Positions 9,425 to 18,505 of a DNA stretch of 64,000 bases are shown here, one piece after another (position 1 is the first letter of the stretch; each line of letters opens with the position of its first letter). Below the pieces are notes generated by a model, which was not told where the DNA came from, did not search any database, and saw nothing but the letters and a program-made list of their open reading frames with translations. Origin of the DNA: Hyphomonadaceae bacterium (GTDB lineage Bacteria; Pseudomonadota; Alphaproteobacteria; Caulobacterales; Aquidulcibacteraceae); contig JAEUMT010000045.1 in assembly GCA_016791365.1 (NCBI GenBank), forward strand, positions 1-64,000. Reading direction: 5' to 3'. Both the position numbers and the translations under genes were made by a program.

Positions 9425-10930
9425 ATGTCCTCTGAAAATTCCGCGCCTGAGGGCGCAACCGAAGCTCAACCACAAATCACCTTCGACGATCTCGGCCTCT
9501 CCGCCGAAACGCTGCGCGCCGTGAAGGAAGGCGGCTACAACACGCCGACGCCGATCCAAGCGCAGGCGATCCCCGAAGTGCTGAAAGGCCGCGATATCCT
9601 CGGCATCGCGCAAACCGGCACCGGCAAAACCGCCGCCTTCACGCTGCCGATGATCGATATCCTCGCCGCAGGGCGCGCCCGCGCCCGCATGCCGCGCACC
9701 TTGATCCTCGAGCCCACGCGTGAACTCGCCGCGCAAGTCGCGGAAGGTTTCGACAAGTACGGCAAATACCAGAAACTCACCAAGGCGCTGCTGATCGGCG
9801 GCGTCTCCTTCGGCGATCAAGACGCGCTGCTCGCGCGCGGCGTCGACGTGCTGATCGCAACGCCCGGGCGCCTGCTCGATCACTTCGAGCGCGGCAAGCT
9901 GCTGCTCACCGGCGTGCAAGTCATGGTGGTCGACGAAGCCGACCGCATGCTCGATATGGGCTTCATCCCTGATATCGAACGCATCTTCAAACTGACGCCG
10001 TTCACGCGCCAAACGCTCTTCTTCTCGGCGACCATGCCGCCGGAGATCACGCGCCTCACCGAACAATTCCTCTCCAGCCCCAAGCGCATTGAGGCCTCGC
10101 GCCCGGCGACCACCGCCACCACGATCACGCAACGCGTCGTCATGCTGCCGGGCGGCGATCCGCGCACGCGCCGCGCCGCTCTGCGCGCCGTGATGACAGG
10201 GAGCGGCGAAGTGAAGAACGGCATCGTCTTCTGCAACCGCAAGACCGACGTCGATGTCGTCGCGCTTTCGCTGAAACGTCACGGCTTCAACGCATCCCCG
10301 ATCCACGGCGATCTCGATCAATCCCTGCGCACCAAAACGCTCGATCGCTTCCGCTCAGGCGATCTGCAGTTTTTGATCGCGTCTGATGTCGCCGCCCGCG
10401 GTCTCGACATTCCGGACGTCAGCCACGTCTTCAACTACGAGCCGCCGCGCCACGCTGAAGACTATGTTCACCGCATCGGCCGCACCGGGCGCGCCGGTCG
10501 CTTAGGTGCCTCGTTCACGCTTGTCGGCCCCGGCGATAAGAAGAGCCTCGACGCCATCGAAAAGCTCACCGGCAAACCAATCGAAAAAGCCGAGATCGAA
10601 GGTCTGCCCGAAGCGGCGCTCGGCGATCCGCGCGACAGCGGCGGGCGCGGGCGCCGCGCCGAAGAGCTCAAGAAGGAGCACTCGCGGCGCTTGTCGGAGA
10701 AGAAGCAGAAATATGTGAAGCGCGACGAAGATCGTCCCACGGCTTCCACTGAACCGGTTCAGCGCAGCGAAGCGAAAACCGAACCACGCGGCGATGATCG
10801 TCCGCGCCGCAACGATGCGCCGCGCAACGAACCCCGCCGCGAAGAACACCGGCTTCCGCGCGACGAAAGCGGCCCGTCCGTCACCGGTTTCGGCGACAGC
10901 ACGCCTGCATTCCTCAAGCCGAAAAAATAA
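9425..10930 (+). CDS. DEAD-box ATP-dependent RNA helicase (RhlE family)
   Basis: 501 residues. Full helicase core: Q motif (YNTPTPIQAQAIP), Walker A AQTGTGKT near residue 62, PTRELA, DEAD at 170-173, SAT near 201, ARGLD and HRIGRTGRAGR starting at 349. Residues from about 400 onward form a charged arginine/glutamate-rich tail (repeated DRPRRNDAPR-type segments), the usual RNA-tethering tail of RhlE proteins. Likely remodels rRNA or mRNA, especially in the cold. The 200-base leader upstream has no gene; a TTGACT at 9249 could be a -35 element but no matching -10 is clear. Confidence 0.93.
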   Translation: MSSENSAPEGATEAQPQITFDDLGLSAETLRAVKEGGYNTPTPIQAQAIPEVLKGRDILGIAQTGTGKTAAFTLPMIDILAAGRARARMPRTLILEPTRELAAQVAEGFDKYGKYQKLTKALLIGGVSFGDQDALLARGVDVLIATPGRLLDHFERGKLLLTGVQVMVVDEADRMLDMGFIPDIERIFKLTPFTRQTLFFSATMPPEITRLTEQFLSSPKRIEASRPATTATTITQRVVMLPGGDPRTRRAALRAVMTGSGEVKNGIVFCNRKTDVDVVALSLKRHGFNASPIHGDLDQSLRTKTLDRFRSGDLQFLIASDVAARGLDIPDVSHVFNYEPPRHAEDYVHRIGRTGRAGRLGASFTLVGPGDKKSLDAIEKLTGKPIEKAEIEGLPEAALGDPRDSGGRGRRAEELKKEHSRRLSEKKQKYVKRDEDRPTASTEPVQRSEAKTEPRGDDRPRRNDAPRNEPRREEHRLPRDESGPSVTGFGDSTPAFLKPKK

Positions 10931-10951
10931 GCGCCAGTTTTTATGGCGACG

Positions 10952-12403
10952 CTACGGCTTGAGCCGCGCCGCCATCTGCTTCCTAAACGTCGCGCCGTAT
11001 GGCGGGCGCAGCATCGCCAAGAGTTCGGCTGATATCTGGCGATAGATCGCCTTCTCATGGCTGAATTCGGTGAAGCCGCGATGCCCATGATAGGCGCCCA
11101 TGCCCGAGGGGCCAACGCCCCCGAACGGCAAATCATCCATCGCAAAGTGGAAGATCACGTCGTTGATGGTGACGCCGCCTGAGTGCGTGCGGTTCAGCAG
11201 CGCCTCGCTCTCGTCATTGTCGTCGCCGAAATAATAGAGCGCGAGCGGGCGCGGGCGCGCATTGATCTCGGTGATCGCCGCATCGACCGATTCAACCGTT
11301 CGCACCGGCAACACCGGCCCAAAAATCTCTTCCTGCATCACCTGCATGTCGTCGGTGGCGTTGAGAATGATCGTCGGCGGGATCTTGCGATGCTCCTGCT
11401 GGCTGAAATCCTCGTTCGCGGGATTGATCGTAACGATCTCGCCGCCCTTCGACTTCGCGTCGGCGATGAGCCCGGTGATGCGGTCATAATGGCGCTGATT
11501 GATCACGGCTGTGTAGTCGGCGTTGTCTTTGAGTGTGGGATACATCTTCGCGACCGCCGCCTTTGACGCCGCCACGAAATCGCGCACGCTTTCCTTCGGC
11601 GCGAGCACATAGTCAGGCGCCAGGCAAATCTGCCCGGCATTCATTGTCTTGCCGGTCATCACGCGTGCCGCCGCCTTCGAGAGATCGGCGCTCTTACCGA
11701 TGACCACCGGCGACTTGCCGCCAAGCTCCAAAGTCACCGGTACGAGGTTGTCCGCGGCGGCCCGCATCACGTGGCGGCCTACGCTGGTCGCGCCGGTGAA
11801 GATCAGGTGGTCAAATGCAAGGCCGGCGAATGCAGCGCCCACTTCCGGGCCGCCATTGATCACCGCGAGTTCGTCTTCGTCAAAATAAAGGTCAATCGTC
11901 TGCGCCATCAGCTCGGATGTCGCCGGCGTGTGCTCGGACAATTTCAGCATCACGCGATTGCCAGCTGCGAACGCGCCGGCGATCGCGTCGAACGACAATG
12001 AGATCGGGAAATTCCAGGGTGAGATGACGCCAACGACGCCTTTGGGCTGGTAACGCACCTCGGCGCGTGCGCCAAAAAGACCGAGAGCCGAGGGCGTAAC
12101 GTTCCGCTTTTGCGGCGCCATCCACTTTTCAATGTTCGCACGCGCGTGCTTCAGCGGTCCTACCGCGCCTGAAATGTCCGTGAACAGCGACATGTCCCGC
12201 GATCGTGCGCCGAAGTCCTCGTTCAGCGCACTCAAGAATTCATCCTTGTGCGTCAGCACCAGGTTGATGGCGCGCGTCAACCTGTCCTTGCGGAGTCTGG
12301 CGTCCGGCGCGCCCCTGCTGGTCTGCAGACGCTTTTGCATCTCCAAAATCGCGATCATCCGCGCTTTCGTCTCTTCGATCGACGGTTGGACTGGCCGGTT
12401 CAT
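10952..12403 (-). CDS. Coniferyl-aldehyde-type aldehyde dehydrogenase
   Basis: 483 residues. NAD(P)-dependent ALDH with the catalytic set PWNFP (Asn131), ELGGKSP (Glu226) and GQICLAPDYVL (Cys260). The C-terminal segment FAMDDLPFGGVGPSGMGAYHG is typical of the short ALDH3-like group annotated as coniferyl aldehyde dehydrogenase (CalB). Substrate is inferred from family only; long-chain or aromatic aldehydes are equally possible. Convergent with the helicase gene, with 21 bases between stops. Divergent from the diguanylate cyclase, with a 151-base shared promoter region. Confidence 0.88.
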   Translation of the reverse strand: MNRPVQPSIEETKARMIAILEMQKRLQTSRGAPDARLRKDRLTRAINLVLTHKDEFLSALNEDFGARSRDMSLFTDISGAVGPLKHARANIEKWMAPQKRNVTPSALGLFGARAEVRYQPKGVVGVISPWNFPISLSFDAIAGAFAAGNRVMLKLSEHTPATSELMAQTIDLYFDEDELAVINGGPEVGAAFAGLAFDHLIFTGATSVGRHVMRAAADNLVPVTLELGGKSPVVIGKSADLSKAAARVMTGKTMNAGQICLAPDYVLAPKESVRDFVAASKAAVAKMYPTLKDNADYTAVINQRHYDRITGLIADAKSKGGEIVTINPANEDFSQQEHRKIPPTIILNATDDMQVMQEEIFGPVLPVRTVESVDAAITEINARPRPLALYYFGDDNDESEALLNRTHSGGVTINDVIFHFAMDDLPFGGVGPSGMGAYHGHRGFTEFSHEKAIYRQISAELLAMLRPPYGATFRKQMAARLKP

Positions 12404-12554
12404 GTTGCGCCTCCCAAGGGCTTTGCAGAATGTCTACCGCTTACCGTTCGGGTAAGGGCAACTACTCATTTTTTCTGGATTATTCGTAGCATTTACCACT
12501 CGTCCATACCCTGCCCTCTACCGTCGCTGGGATTGCAGATTCTGCGGGTAGCGC

Positions 12555-13610
12555 GTGACTGACCAAGACATCCTGATGCAAGGCCCAGGCGGCGCTAATG
12601 TCGCGCTGGAAACACTTGATCTGATGCGGTTGCATGGCGTGCCGCCGACGAGCGCCAATTACGAGGTTTGGCTGTCCTATCGCCTGAACCGAAACCCATC
12701 GCTGCGCGAAGCCGTCGACACAAGAATAGCGGCCGGCACGGCGTTCACTGCCGAGGAAAGCGCTCAGCTCCACGAGCAGTTCTTTACCGGATTGGGCTCA
12801 TCGGCGCAGATCCTGCTGGCAGGCGAAAAGATCGCGCGCGACCTCGGACAGGTTGTTTCGTTCCTGAAAGAAGCAGAGACCAAGAGTGGCGATTACGGTC
12901 GGACGCTCGAAAATGCCGCGACCGACCTCAATCGCGGCATCGGCCCCGAGCAAATTCGCCAGGTTGTCGCCAGCCTGGCCGCCGCAACTCTGGACATGGC
13001 CAACCACAACCAGACGCTCAATGAGCAACTCAAGAAGTCCACCTCTGAAATCGACACCCTGCGCACGAGCCTCGAGTCCGTGCGCATGGAATCGCTGACC
13101 GACAGCCTCACCGGCCTCGCCAACCGCCGCATGTTCGACGAGACGCTTCGCATGCGTATTGAGGAGGCGAAGGCGCAGCGCACCGAGCTTTCGCTGCTGT
13201 TGTGCGACATCGATTTTTTCAAGCGCTTCAACGACACCTGGGGCCATCACACCGGCGACCAAATCCTGCGCTTCCTTGCGAGCGCGCTCCAAGCACATGC
13301 CCGCCCTGACTTCCTTGTCGCCCGCTATGGCGGTGAAGAATTCGCGGTGGTCATGCCGCGCATGAGCGCGCGCGTGGCGCAGCAGACCGCCGAGACACTG
13401 CGCGAAGCCATCCAGGCCAAACGTCTCCGCCGTCGCTCGACCAATGAAGACCTGGGACAGGTGACCGTGTCGATCGGCATTGCACGCCTGCAATCGGGCG
13501 ATACGCCCGCGGGTCTTATCGAACGCGCGGACGCCTGCCTTTACGCCTCCAAGCGGAATGGCCGCAATCAAACGACGACCGACGCAACGCCCGTCCTTTA
13601 CGTGGCGTAG
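12555..13610 (+). CDS. Diguanylate cyclase (GGDEF domain)
   Basis: 351 residues. The C-terminal GGDEF domain (about 175-345) has DSLTGLANRR, the metal-binding CDIDFFKRFND and an intact GGEEF active site at 259-263, so it should make c-di-GMP. The allosteric I-site RxxD is broken: Arg250 is present but position 253 is Phe. The N-terminal 170 residues contain no membrane segment and end in a predicted coiled coil (NQTLNEQLKKSTSEIDTLRTSL), suggesting a soluble, dimerising enzyme of the type often found in Caulobacterales. Start is GTG 12555 with a weak ribosome site; ATG 12576 is possible. Confidence 0.92.
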   Translation: MTDQDILMQGPGGANVALETLDLMRLHGVPPTSANYEVWLSYRLNRNPSLREAVDTRIAAGTAFTAEESAQLHEQFFTGLGSSAQILLAGEKIARDLGQVVSFLKEAETKSGDYGRTLENAATDLNRGIGPEQIRQVVASLAAATLDMANHNQTLNEQLKKSTSEIDTLRTSLESVRMESLTDSLTGLANRRMFDETLRMRIEEAKAQRTELSLLLCDIDFFKRFNDTWGHHTGDQILRFLASALQAHARPDFLVARYGGEEFAVVMPRMSARVAQQTAETLREAIQAKRLRRRSTNEDLGQVTVSIGIARLQSGDTPAGLIERADACLYASKRNGRNQTTTDATPVLYVA

Positions 13611-13688
13611 CACTGCCGCTCGGGCAGCATATCCCATCGCGCCAAACTCTGATTAGATTGCTTCCGCGCTCATGCGTGGGAGAGAACG

Positions 13689-14471
13689 ATGGCCAAAGCC
13701 AAGTACGAACTCGAGAACGGGGTCGCGCTCATCACGCTGTCCGACCCCGCGACGCTGAACGCGATCTCCGTCGAGATGACCGCGGAACTCGATGTCTTCT
13801 TCGACCGCGCCGCCAGTGAAGCGCGCTGCGTGGTGCTGACCGGTGAAGGCCGCGGCTTTTCCTCCGGCGCCAATCTCGCTAGCGGCGCACCGCCGACGGA
13901 CGCGGACGGTCATCCGGACCTTGGCGGGCGCCTGGAGGCGACGTTCAATCCCTTCGTCACCAAGCTCCGCAACTTGCCGATACCGTACGTCACTGCCGTC
14001 AATGGCGCCGCCGCGGGCATTGGCTGCTCGTTCGCCTTGCTTGGCGACCTCATCGTCGCCGGCGAGAGCGCATATTTTCTGCAAGCCTTCCGCCGTATCG
14101 GCCTCGTGCCCGACGGCAGCGCCACCTATCATCTACCGCGCATGATCGGCCGGGTTCGCGCCATGGAGATGATGCTTCTCGGCGAAAAAATTCACGCCAG
14201 GCAAGCTTACGACTGGGGCCTAGTTAACCGCTGCGTGCCGGACGCCGAGCTGCTGGCGACCGCCAAAGCGCTGGCGCTGGAATTGGCGAACGGCCCGACC
14301 AAAACCCTCGGCATGATCCGCCGGCTTGCCTGGTCGTCACTGGACAACAGCTGGGATGAACAGCTCAACGCCGAACGCCAGTCACAAAAGACCGCCGGGC
14401 GCACCGAGGACTTCCGGGAAGGCGTCCAGGCGTTCTTTCAGAAGCGTCCCGCGAACTTCAAAGGCAGCTAA
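13689..14471 (+). CDS. Enoyl-CoA hydratase/isomerase family protein
   Basis: 260 residues, crotonase fold. Oxyanion-hole segments are GFSSGANL near residue 57 and NGAAAGIGCSFAL near 105. The catalytic region reads GLVPDGSATYHLPRMIG, with Asp where many hydratases have Glu, as in PaaG-type isomerases and phenylacetate enzymes. Exact substrate cannot be assigned. ATG 13689 follows GGGAGAG. Its stop codon overlaps the stop of the convergent TfoX-like gene (CTAA, 14468-14471). Confidence 0.88.
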   Translation: MAKAKYELENGVALITLSDPATLNAISVEMTAELDVFFDRAASEARCVVLTGEGRGFSSGANLASGAPPTDADGHPDLGGRLEATFNPFVTKLRNLPIPYVTAVNGAAAGIGCSFALLGDLIVAGESAYFLQAFRRIGLVPDGSATYHLPRMIGRVRAMEMMLLGEKIHARQAYDWGLVNRCVPDAELLATAKALALELANGPTKTLGMIRRLAWSSLDNSWDEQLNAERQSQKTAGRTEDFREGVQAFFQKRPANFKGS

Positions 14472-14905
14472 CGCTTCGTCTTCTTCGCAGACGTCTTCGC
14501 AAGCTTCGCCTTCTTTGGCGCAACCTTGGTTACGTCCGCGGCCTTCTTCGGCGGCCTCGCCGCGGCTTTCGCCTTCGCGACGTTCAGCGCCTTGCGCCCC
14601 CAGATGGCTGCCTCATCGGGATCGTCGAGCGCGCTATCGGGCAGACGCCAATAGCCAAGATCAATCTTTTCGCCCGCGCGTGGCCCGTTCTGCGGCGTGA
14701 ACACGAATGGACCGGAGCCCTCCTCACGCAACTCCGCCTTCAAAGCGTCGTCTGTCTTGACATGAATTGTGTCGTCGCCCAGCAGCAGAAACATCACGCC
14801 GTCGGCGTAACCGCCGGCGCCGCCGAACATGCGCTTAATTTGAATGGGCCCGACACCGGCGAACAACTCCTTCACGTATTCGTGGAAGCTGCTGTCCGCC
14901 GGCAT
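14468..14905 (-). CDS. TfoX/Sxy N-terminal domain protein with lysine-rich tail
   Basis: 145 residues. Residues 1-105 are a TfoX N-terminal domain (FHEYVKELFAGVGPIQIKRMFGGAGGYADGVMF and the GYWRLPDSALDDPDEAAIWG segment). Residues 108-145 are a lysine/alanine tail resembling histone H1-like nucleic-acid binding tails. TfoX is known as a competence regulator in gammaproteobacteria, but the standalone alphaproteobacterial domain has no proven role. It is the last gene of the SUF run; its ATG overlaps the sufA stop by one base (TAATG), implying co-translation. Confidence 0.85.
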   Translation of the reverse strand: MPADSSFHEYVKELFAGVGPIQIKRMFGGAGGYADGVMFLLLGDDTIHVKTDDALKAELREEGSGPFVFTPQNGPRAGEKIDLGYWRLPDSALDDPDEAAIWGRKALNVAKAKAAARPPKKAADVTKVAPKKAKLAKTSAKKTKR

Positions 14906-15267
14906 TACGCCTCAGCCTTAGCCGGCACGATCGTAACGCTCTCGCCGCAACCGCAAGCATCTGTCTGGTTCGGGTTGCGGAAGACGAACTTCGATGCGAG
15001 CCGCGTCGTCTCATAGTCGATCTGGGAGCCGAGCAAGAAGAGCACAGCGTCGGCCGCCACGAGGATCTTCACATCCTTGTCCTCAACCAGCTCATCGAAT
15101 TGCGCGGGTTCGGCGGCGTAGTCGAGCGTGTATTCCATGCCGGCGCAGCCGCCGTTGACGACGCCAACACGCACATAGGGCTTATCGCCCTTCGTCACAA
15201 TCTCCTTCACGCGCGCTGCTGCGGCGTCGGTGAGGGTCACAATCTTGGGTCTGGCTCTACGCGTCAT
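14905..15267 (-). CDS. sufA: A-type iron-sulfur carrier SufA
   Basis: 120 residues. The three ligand cysteines of the IscA/SufA/ErpA family are present: Cys41 in GGCAGMEY and Cys105/Cys107 in the CGCGES motif. Accepts clusters from the SufBCD scaffold and passes them to apo-proteins. The first nine residues are basic. Placed after sufT and before the TfoX-like gene with minimal spacing, so it is clearly part of the operon. Confidence 0.94.
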   Translation of the reverse strand: MTRRARPKIVTLTDAAAARVKEIVTKGDKPYVRVGVVNGGCAGMEYTLDYAAEPAQFDELVEDKDVKILVAADAVLFLLGSQIDYETTRLASKFVFRNPNQTDACGCGESVTIVPAKAEA

Positions 15268-15270
15268 TGC

Positions 15271-15624
15271 CTACAACATATTCAGTTCGAGCTTGGCTTC
15301 GTCGCTCATGCGCGCCGTCGTCCACGGCGGTTCGAACACCAAATTTACCTTCGCGCCGGTTACGCCTTTAACCTTGCGCGCGGCGGTCTCAACCCAGCCC
15401 GGCATCTCGCCGGCCACCGGGCAACCGGGCGCCGTCAGCGTCATCTCGATATCGACGAAGCCTTCGTCATTGATATCGACTTTATAGATGAGCCCGAGTT
15501 CATAGACATCAACCGGGATTTCCGGGTCGAATACAGTCTTGAACTGCGCCACCAGATCATCGGTGATGCGATCAAGCTCAGCCTTCGGCAGAGCGCTCGG
15601 CGGGGGAACGGAACCGTCCATCAT
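15271..15624 (-). CDS. sufT: SUF-system maturation protein SufT (MIP18/DUF59 family)
   Basis: 117 residues. DUF59 signature DPEIPVDVYELGLIY at residues 33-47 and TAPGCPV with the conserved Cys68. SufT proteins help deliver Fe-S clusters to client enzymes under high demand and are commonly encoded in SUF operons. The N-terminal 12 residues are proline-rich and variable. Three bases separate it from sufA. Confidence 0.92.
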   Translation of the reverse strand: MMDGSVPPPSALPKAELDRITDDLVAQFKTVFDPEIPVDVYELGLIYKVDINDEGFVDIEMTLTAPGCPVAGEMPGWVETAARKVKGVTGAKVNLVFEPPWTTARMSDEAKLELNML

Positions 15625-15627
15625 CCT

Positions 15628-16860
15628 CTAACTCAGAAGCTTGCGCGCCTTGTGCAAGGCCTCGACCAGCGCATCGACCTCTTCAAGCCGATTATAGCAT
15701 GCGAAACTTGCCCGCGCTGTTGCGGTAACGCCGAGGCGCTGCATCAAGGGTTGAGCACAATGGTGGCCGGCGCGGATAGCGACGCCCTGGCGATCCAGTA
15801 TCTGCGCCACGTCGTGCGGATGAGCGCCTTCAACCGAGAACGCAACAATGGCGCCTTTGTCGGCGGCCGCACCGTGAAGCTTCACCCAATTGAGTTCGCG
15901 CAACGCATTCATGGCGCGCTCGCGCAAGGCGGCCTCATGCGCTTCGATCGCCGTGCGGTCCTGGCCTTCGATCCAATCAATCGCCGCCTTTAGCCCCACG
16001 GCTTCGATGATCGGCGGCGTGCCGGCCTCAAAGCGATGCGGCGGCTCGTTGTAGGTTATGCGATCGCGCTCCACGAGATCGATCATCTCGCCACCGCCTT
16101 CGAACGGCGCCATCGCCGCGAGCAGATCGCGCTTGCCGTAGAGCACGCCGATCCCGGTCGGGCCATAGAGCTTGTGGCCGGTGAACGCGTAGAAGTCGGC
16201 GTCGATCTCCTGCACGTCCACCCGTCCGTGGACCGTCGCCTGGCATCCATCGAACAACACTTTGGCGCCTTTGGCGTGAGCAAAGCGCGCGATTTCCGCC
16301 GCCGGCGTCCTCGCGCCGAGCACGTTCGACATGTGGGTGAGCGCAACCAACTTCGTCTTCGGCCCGATCAACGCATCGAGCGCGGCCAGATCGATGCCGC
16401 CGTCATCGTCGATATCGAGCCATCTTAGCACCGCGCCTTTGCGCTCGCGGAGGAAGTGCCATGGGACGATGTTGGAGTGATGTTCCATCACCGACAACAC
16501 GATCTCATCGCCCGGTTTCACGTCGAGGCCGGCCGCGACGATGTTGATCGCGTGAGTGCCGCCCTTTGTGAAAATTACGCTGTCAGTCGTCGGCGCATTG
16601 ATAAAACGCGCGACGGTGCTGCGCGCCGCCTCGAACGCTTCGGTCGTCTCGTTCGCCAGCGTGTGCAGCCCGCGATGCACATTGGCGTAGGCGCCGCGCA
16701 TCTGCGCCGCCATCGCCTCAATGACGGCCTCCGGCTTTTGCGCGCTCGCAGCGTTGTCGAGATACACTAGAGCGTGGTCGTTCACCGAACGCCCTAGGAT
16801 TGCAAATTGCGCGCGGACCGCGTCGACGCTGAAAGGACTGCGTATTTGAGGCGCATTCAT
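15628..16860 (-). CDS. sufS: Cysteine desulfurase SufS
   Basis: 410 residues, class V aminotransferase, SufS (group II) type. The PLP lysine is Lys230 in the FTGHKLYGPTGIG motif; His127 in MEHHSN stacks on PLP; the persulfide cysteine is Cys368 in RAGHHCAQP, with the short active-site loop typical of SufS. Mobilises sulfur for SufBCD. I saw no SufE or SufU gene here, so its sulfur acceptor is elsewhere or is SufBCD directly. ATG 16860 overlaps the sufD stop by ATGA; the longer upstream frame belongs to sufD. Confidence 0.95.
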   Translation of the reverse strand: MNAPQIRSPFSVDAVRAQFAILGRSVNDHALVYLDNAASAQKPEAVIEAMAAQMRGAYANVHRGLHTLANETTEAFEAARSTVARFINAPTTDSVIFTKGGTHAINIVAAGLDVKPGDEIVLSVMEHHSNIVPWHFLRERKGAVLRWLDIDDDGGIDLAALDALIGPKTKLVALTHMSNVLGARTPAAEIARFAHAKGAKVLFDGCQATVHGRVDVQEIDADFYAFTGHKLYGPTGIGVLYGKRDLLAAMAPFEGGGEMIDLVERDRITYNEPPHRFEAGTPPIIEAVGLKAAIDWIEGQDRTAIEAHEAALRERAMNALRELNWVKLHGAAADKGAIVAFSVEGAHPHDVAQILDRQGVAIRAGHHCAQPLMQRLGVTATARASFACYNRLEEVDALVEALHKARKLLS

Positions 16861-17762
16861 AGCATGCCCTCTTCGTCCGTCGATTGATGTTCCGGCGGCT
16901 TGCCGGTCGCCAGCCAAGTCTGAATGGCGCCGATCAGCTCATCGTGCAGCGCTTCGGGCAAACCAGCGGGGATCGTCTCGGCCAAGAAGGCCTCGATCAG
17001 CAACGCCCGCGCTTCGGCTTCGGGGATGCCGCGCGAGCGCATGTAAAACAGAGCGCGTTCATCGAGACCGCCCGCCGTGTTGCCATGTGCGCATTGCACA
17101 TTATCGGCATGGATCATCAGCTCGGGCTTAGCGAAAATCTCGGCCCCGTCTTCCAGAAGCAGACCTTGGTGATGCTGTCGCGCATCAGTCCTCTGCGCCG
17201 CGCGCTCGACGACGATCTTGCCCTGAAACACGCCGCGCCCGCCCTTACGCGCGACACCCTTGATCAGCTGCCGGGTAACCGCGCCTGGCGCCTTGTGCTC
17301 GATCACTGAGGTCAAGTCCGCATGGCGGCCGGCGCCCGCGAGATAGGCGCCGTTCATCGTCACTTCGACGCCTTCGCCTTCAACCGCCACGTGCGTCTCA
17401 ATCCGCGCCAACCGCGCGCCGAAGCAGAGCACAAACTGCGTGTACTTGGCGCCCGCGGCCAATCTCACACGCGTTATCGAGAGCGGAAGATCCTTGCCGG
17501 TCTGGATGACAATCCGCGTCAATTCAGCGCCCTCGCTAACAATCCAATCAAACGACCGGGCGTCCATGTGCCGGTCATCGACCATGCGCTCGACAAAGAG
17601 TTGCCTGGTGGTTGCTTCGAGGCGCTGCGTCCCTGGCGCCAGGCGCTCGATGATATCCCGGCCATCACGCAGGACGTGGTGTTCGTCGCCGACTGCCTGG
17701 CGCAGATCGGAGTACTTCCACGCCTCGTTGCGGCGCGTTGGGAGGTCCGCGGCGATGCTCAC
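16857..17762 (-). CDS. sufD: Fe-S cluster assembly protein SufD
   Basis: 301 residues, shorter than the roughly 420 of E. coli SufD; the N-terminal helical region is reduced. It starts in the conserved RRNEAWKYSDLR. The C-terminal beta-helix and helical cap are intact (AKPELMIHADNVQCAHGNTAGGLDE and ALFYMRSRGIPEAEARALL). The equivalent of E. coli His360 is in the 'CAHGNT' segment. Part of the SufBC2D scaffold. GTG start at 17762 overlaps the sufC stop as GTGA. Confidence 0.93.
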   Translation of the reverse strand: MSIAADLPTRRNEAWKYSDLRQAVGDEHHVLRDGRDIIERLAPGTQRLEATTRQLFVERMVDDRHMDARSFDWIVSEGAELTRIVIQTGKDLPLSITRVRLAAGAKYTQFVLCFGARLARIETHVAVEGEGVEVTMNGAYLAGAGRHADLTSVIEHKAPGAVTRQLIKGVARKGGRGVFQGKIVVERAAQRTDARQHHQGLLLEDGAEIFAKPELMIHADNVQCAHGNTAGGLDERALFYMRSRGIPEAEARALLIEAFLAETIPAGLPEALHDELIGAIQTWLATGKPPEHQSTDEEGML

Positions 17763-18505
17763 GCCGCGCTCACGTATTTGTCGTAACCCTCACGCTCGAG
17801 TTCGAGTGCAAGCTCCGGTCCGCCGCTCGTGACGATGCGCCCTTTCGCGAGGATGTGGACACGGTCAGGCTTTATATAGTCGAGCAGGCGCTGATAGTGG
17901 GTGATCACCAGCAATCCGCGATCCGGTGCGCGCGCGGCGTTCACGCTGGCCGCGACAATCTTCAAGGCATCGATATCGAGACCGGAATCCGTCTCATCCA
18001 GAATGGCGAACTTCGGCTCCAGCACCGCAAGTTGCAGCGCCTCGAAGCGCTTCTTCTCGCCGCCTGAGAAGCCCACATTGAGCGGGCGCTTCAGCATCTC
18101 CGGATCGATCTTCAACTGCTCGGCCTTCGCGCGCAGCAATTTCAAGAGTTCGGGCGCCGGCATCGGCTCCTGTCCGCGCGCCTTACGCTGAGCGTTGAGC
18201 GCGGCCTTCAGGAAAGCGATTGCCGACAGACCGGGAATTTCGACCGGATATTGGAACGACAGGAACAAACCCGCCGCCGCGCGCGCCTCCGGCTCCAGCG
18301 CCAATAGATCGTCGCCGCCGAGCCTGGCCGAGCCGCTCGTCACTTCATACTGGTCGCGACCTGCGAGCGCGTACGACAAAGTCGACTTGCCCGAACCGTT
18401 CGGGCCCATGATCGCATGCGTCTCGCCGGCCGGCACCGACAGCGTCAGACCTTTGATGATCTCGGCGCCGCCGACGGCCACATGGAGGTCCTTAACGTCA
18501 AACAC
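17759..18505 (-). CDS. sufC: Fe-S assembly ATPase SufC
   Basis: 248 residues, ABC ATPase. Walker A GPNGSGKST at residues 34-42, ABC signature FSGGEKKRFE, Walker B FAILDETDSGLD, and the H-loop in VITHYQRLL. Drives conformational change of SufBD during cluster assembly. The start is GTG 18505, which overlaps the last eight bases of the upstream membrane-protein gene, with AAGGAC about ten bases before it; the longer in-frame extension reads as an out-of-family arginine-rich peptide and was dropped. Confidence 0.95.
   Translation of the reverse strand: MFDVKDLHVAVGGAEIIKGLTLSVPAGETHAIMGPNGSGKSTLSYALAGRDQYEVTSGSARLGGDDLLALEPEARAAAGLFLSFQYPVEIPGLSAIAFLKAALNAQRKARGQEPMPAPELLKLLRAKAEQLKIDPEMLKRPLNVGFSGGEKKRFEALQLAVLEPKFAILDETDSGLDIDALKIVAASVNAARAPDRGLLVITHYQRLLDYIKPDRVHILAKGRIVTSGGPELALELEREGYDKYVSAA

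Noticed and set aside
9242..10321. 359-residue minus-strand frame opposite the DEAD-box helicase
   Set aside because: Antisense shadow of the helicase; composition dominated by A/R/G/H runs typical of such frames.
12440..12456. CTTACC-GTTCG-GGTAAG palindrome between the aldehyde dehydrogenase and the diguanylate cyclase
   Set aside because: Six-bp arms in a 151-base gap are too weak to support an operator or terminator call without further evidence.
16857..17762. SufD as a truncated pseudogene because of its 301-residue length
   Set aside because: The C-terminal core is intact, the start follows an exact GTGA overlap, and shortened SufD proteins occur in this class as far as I recall.
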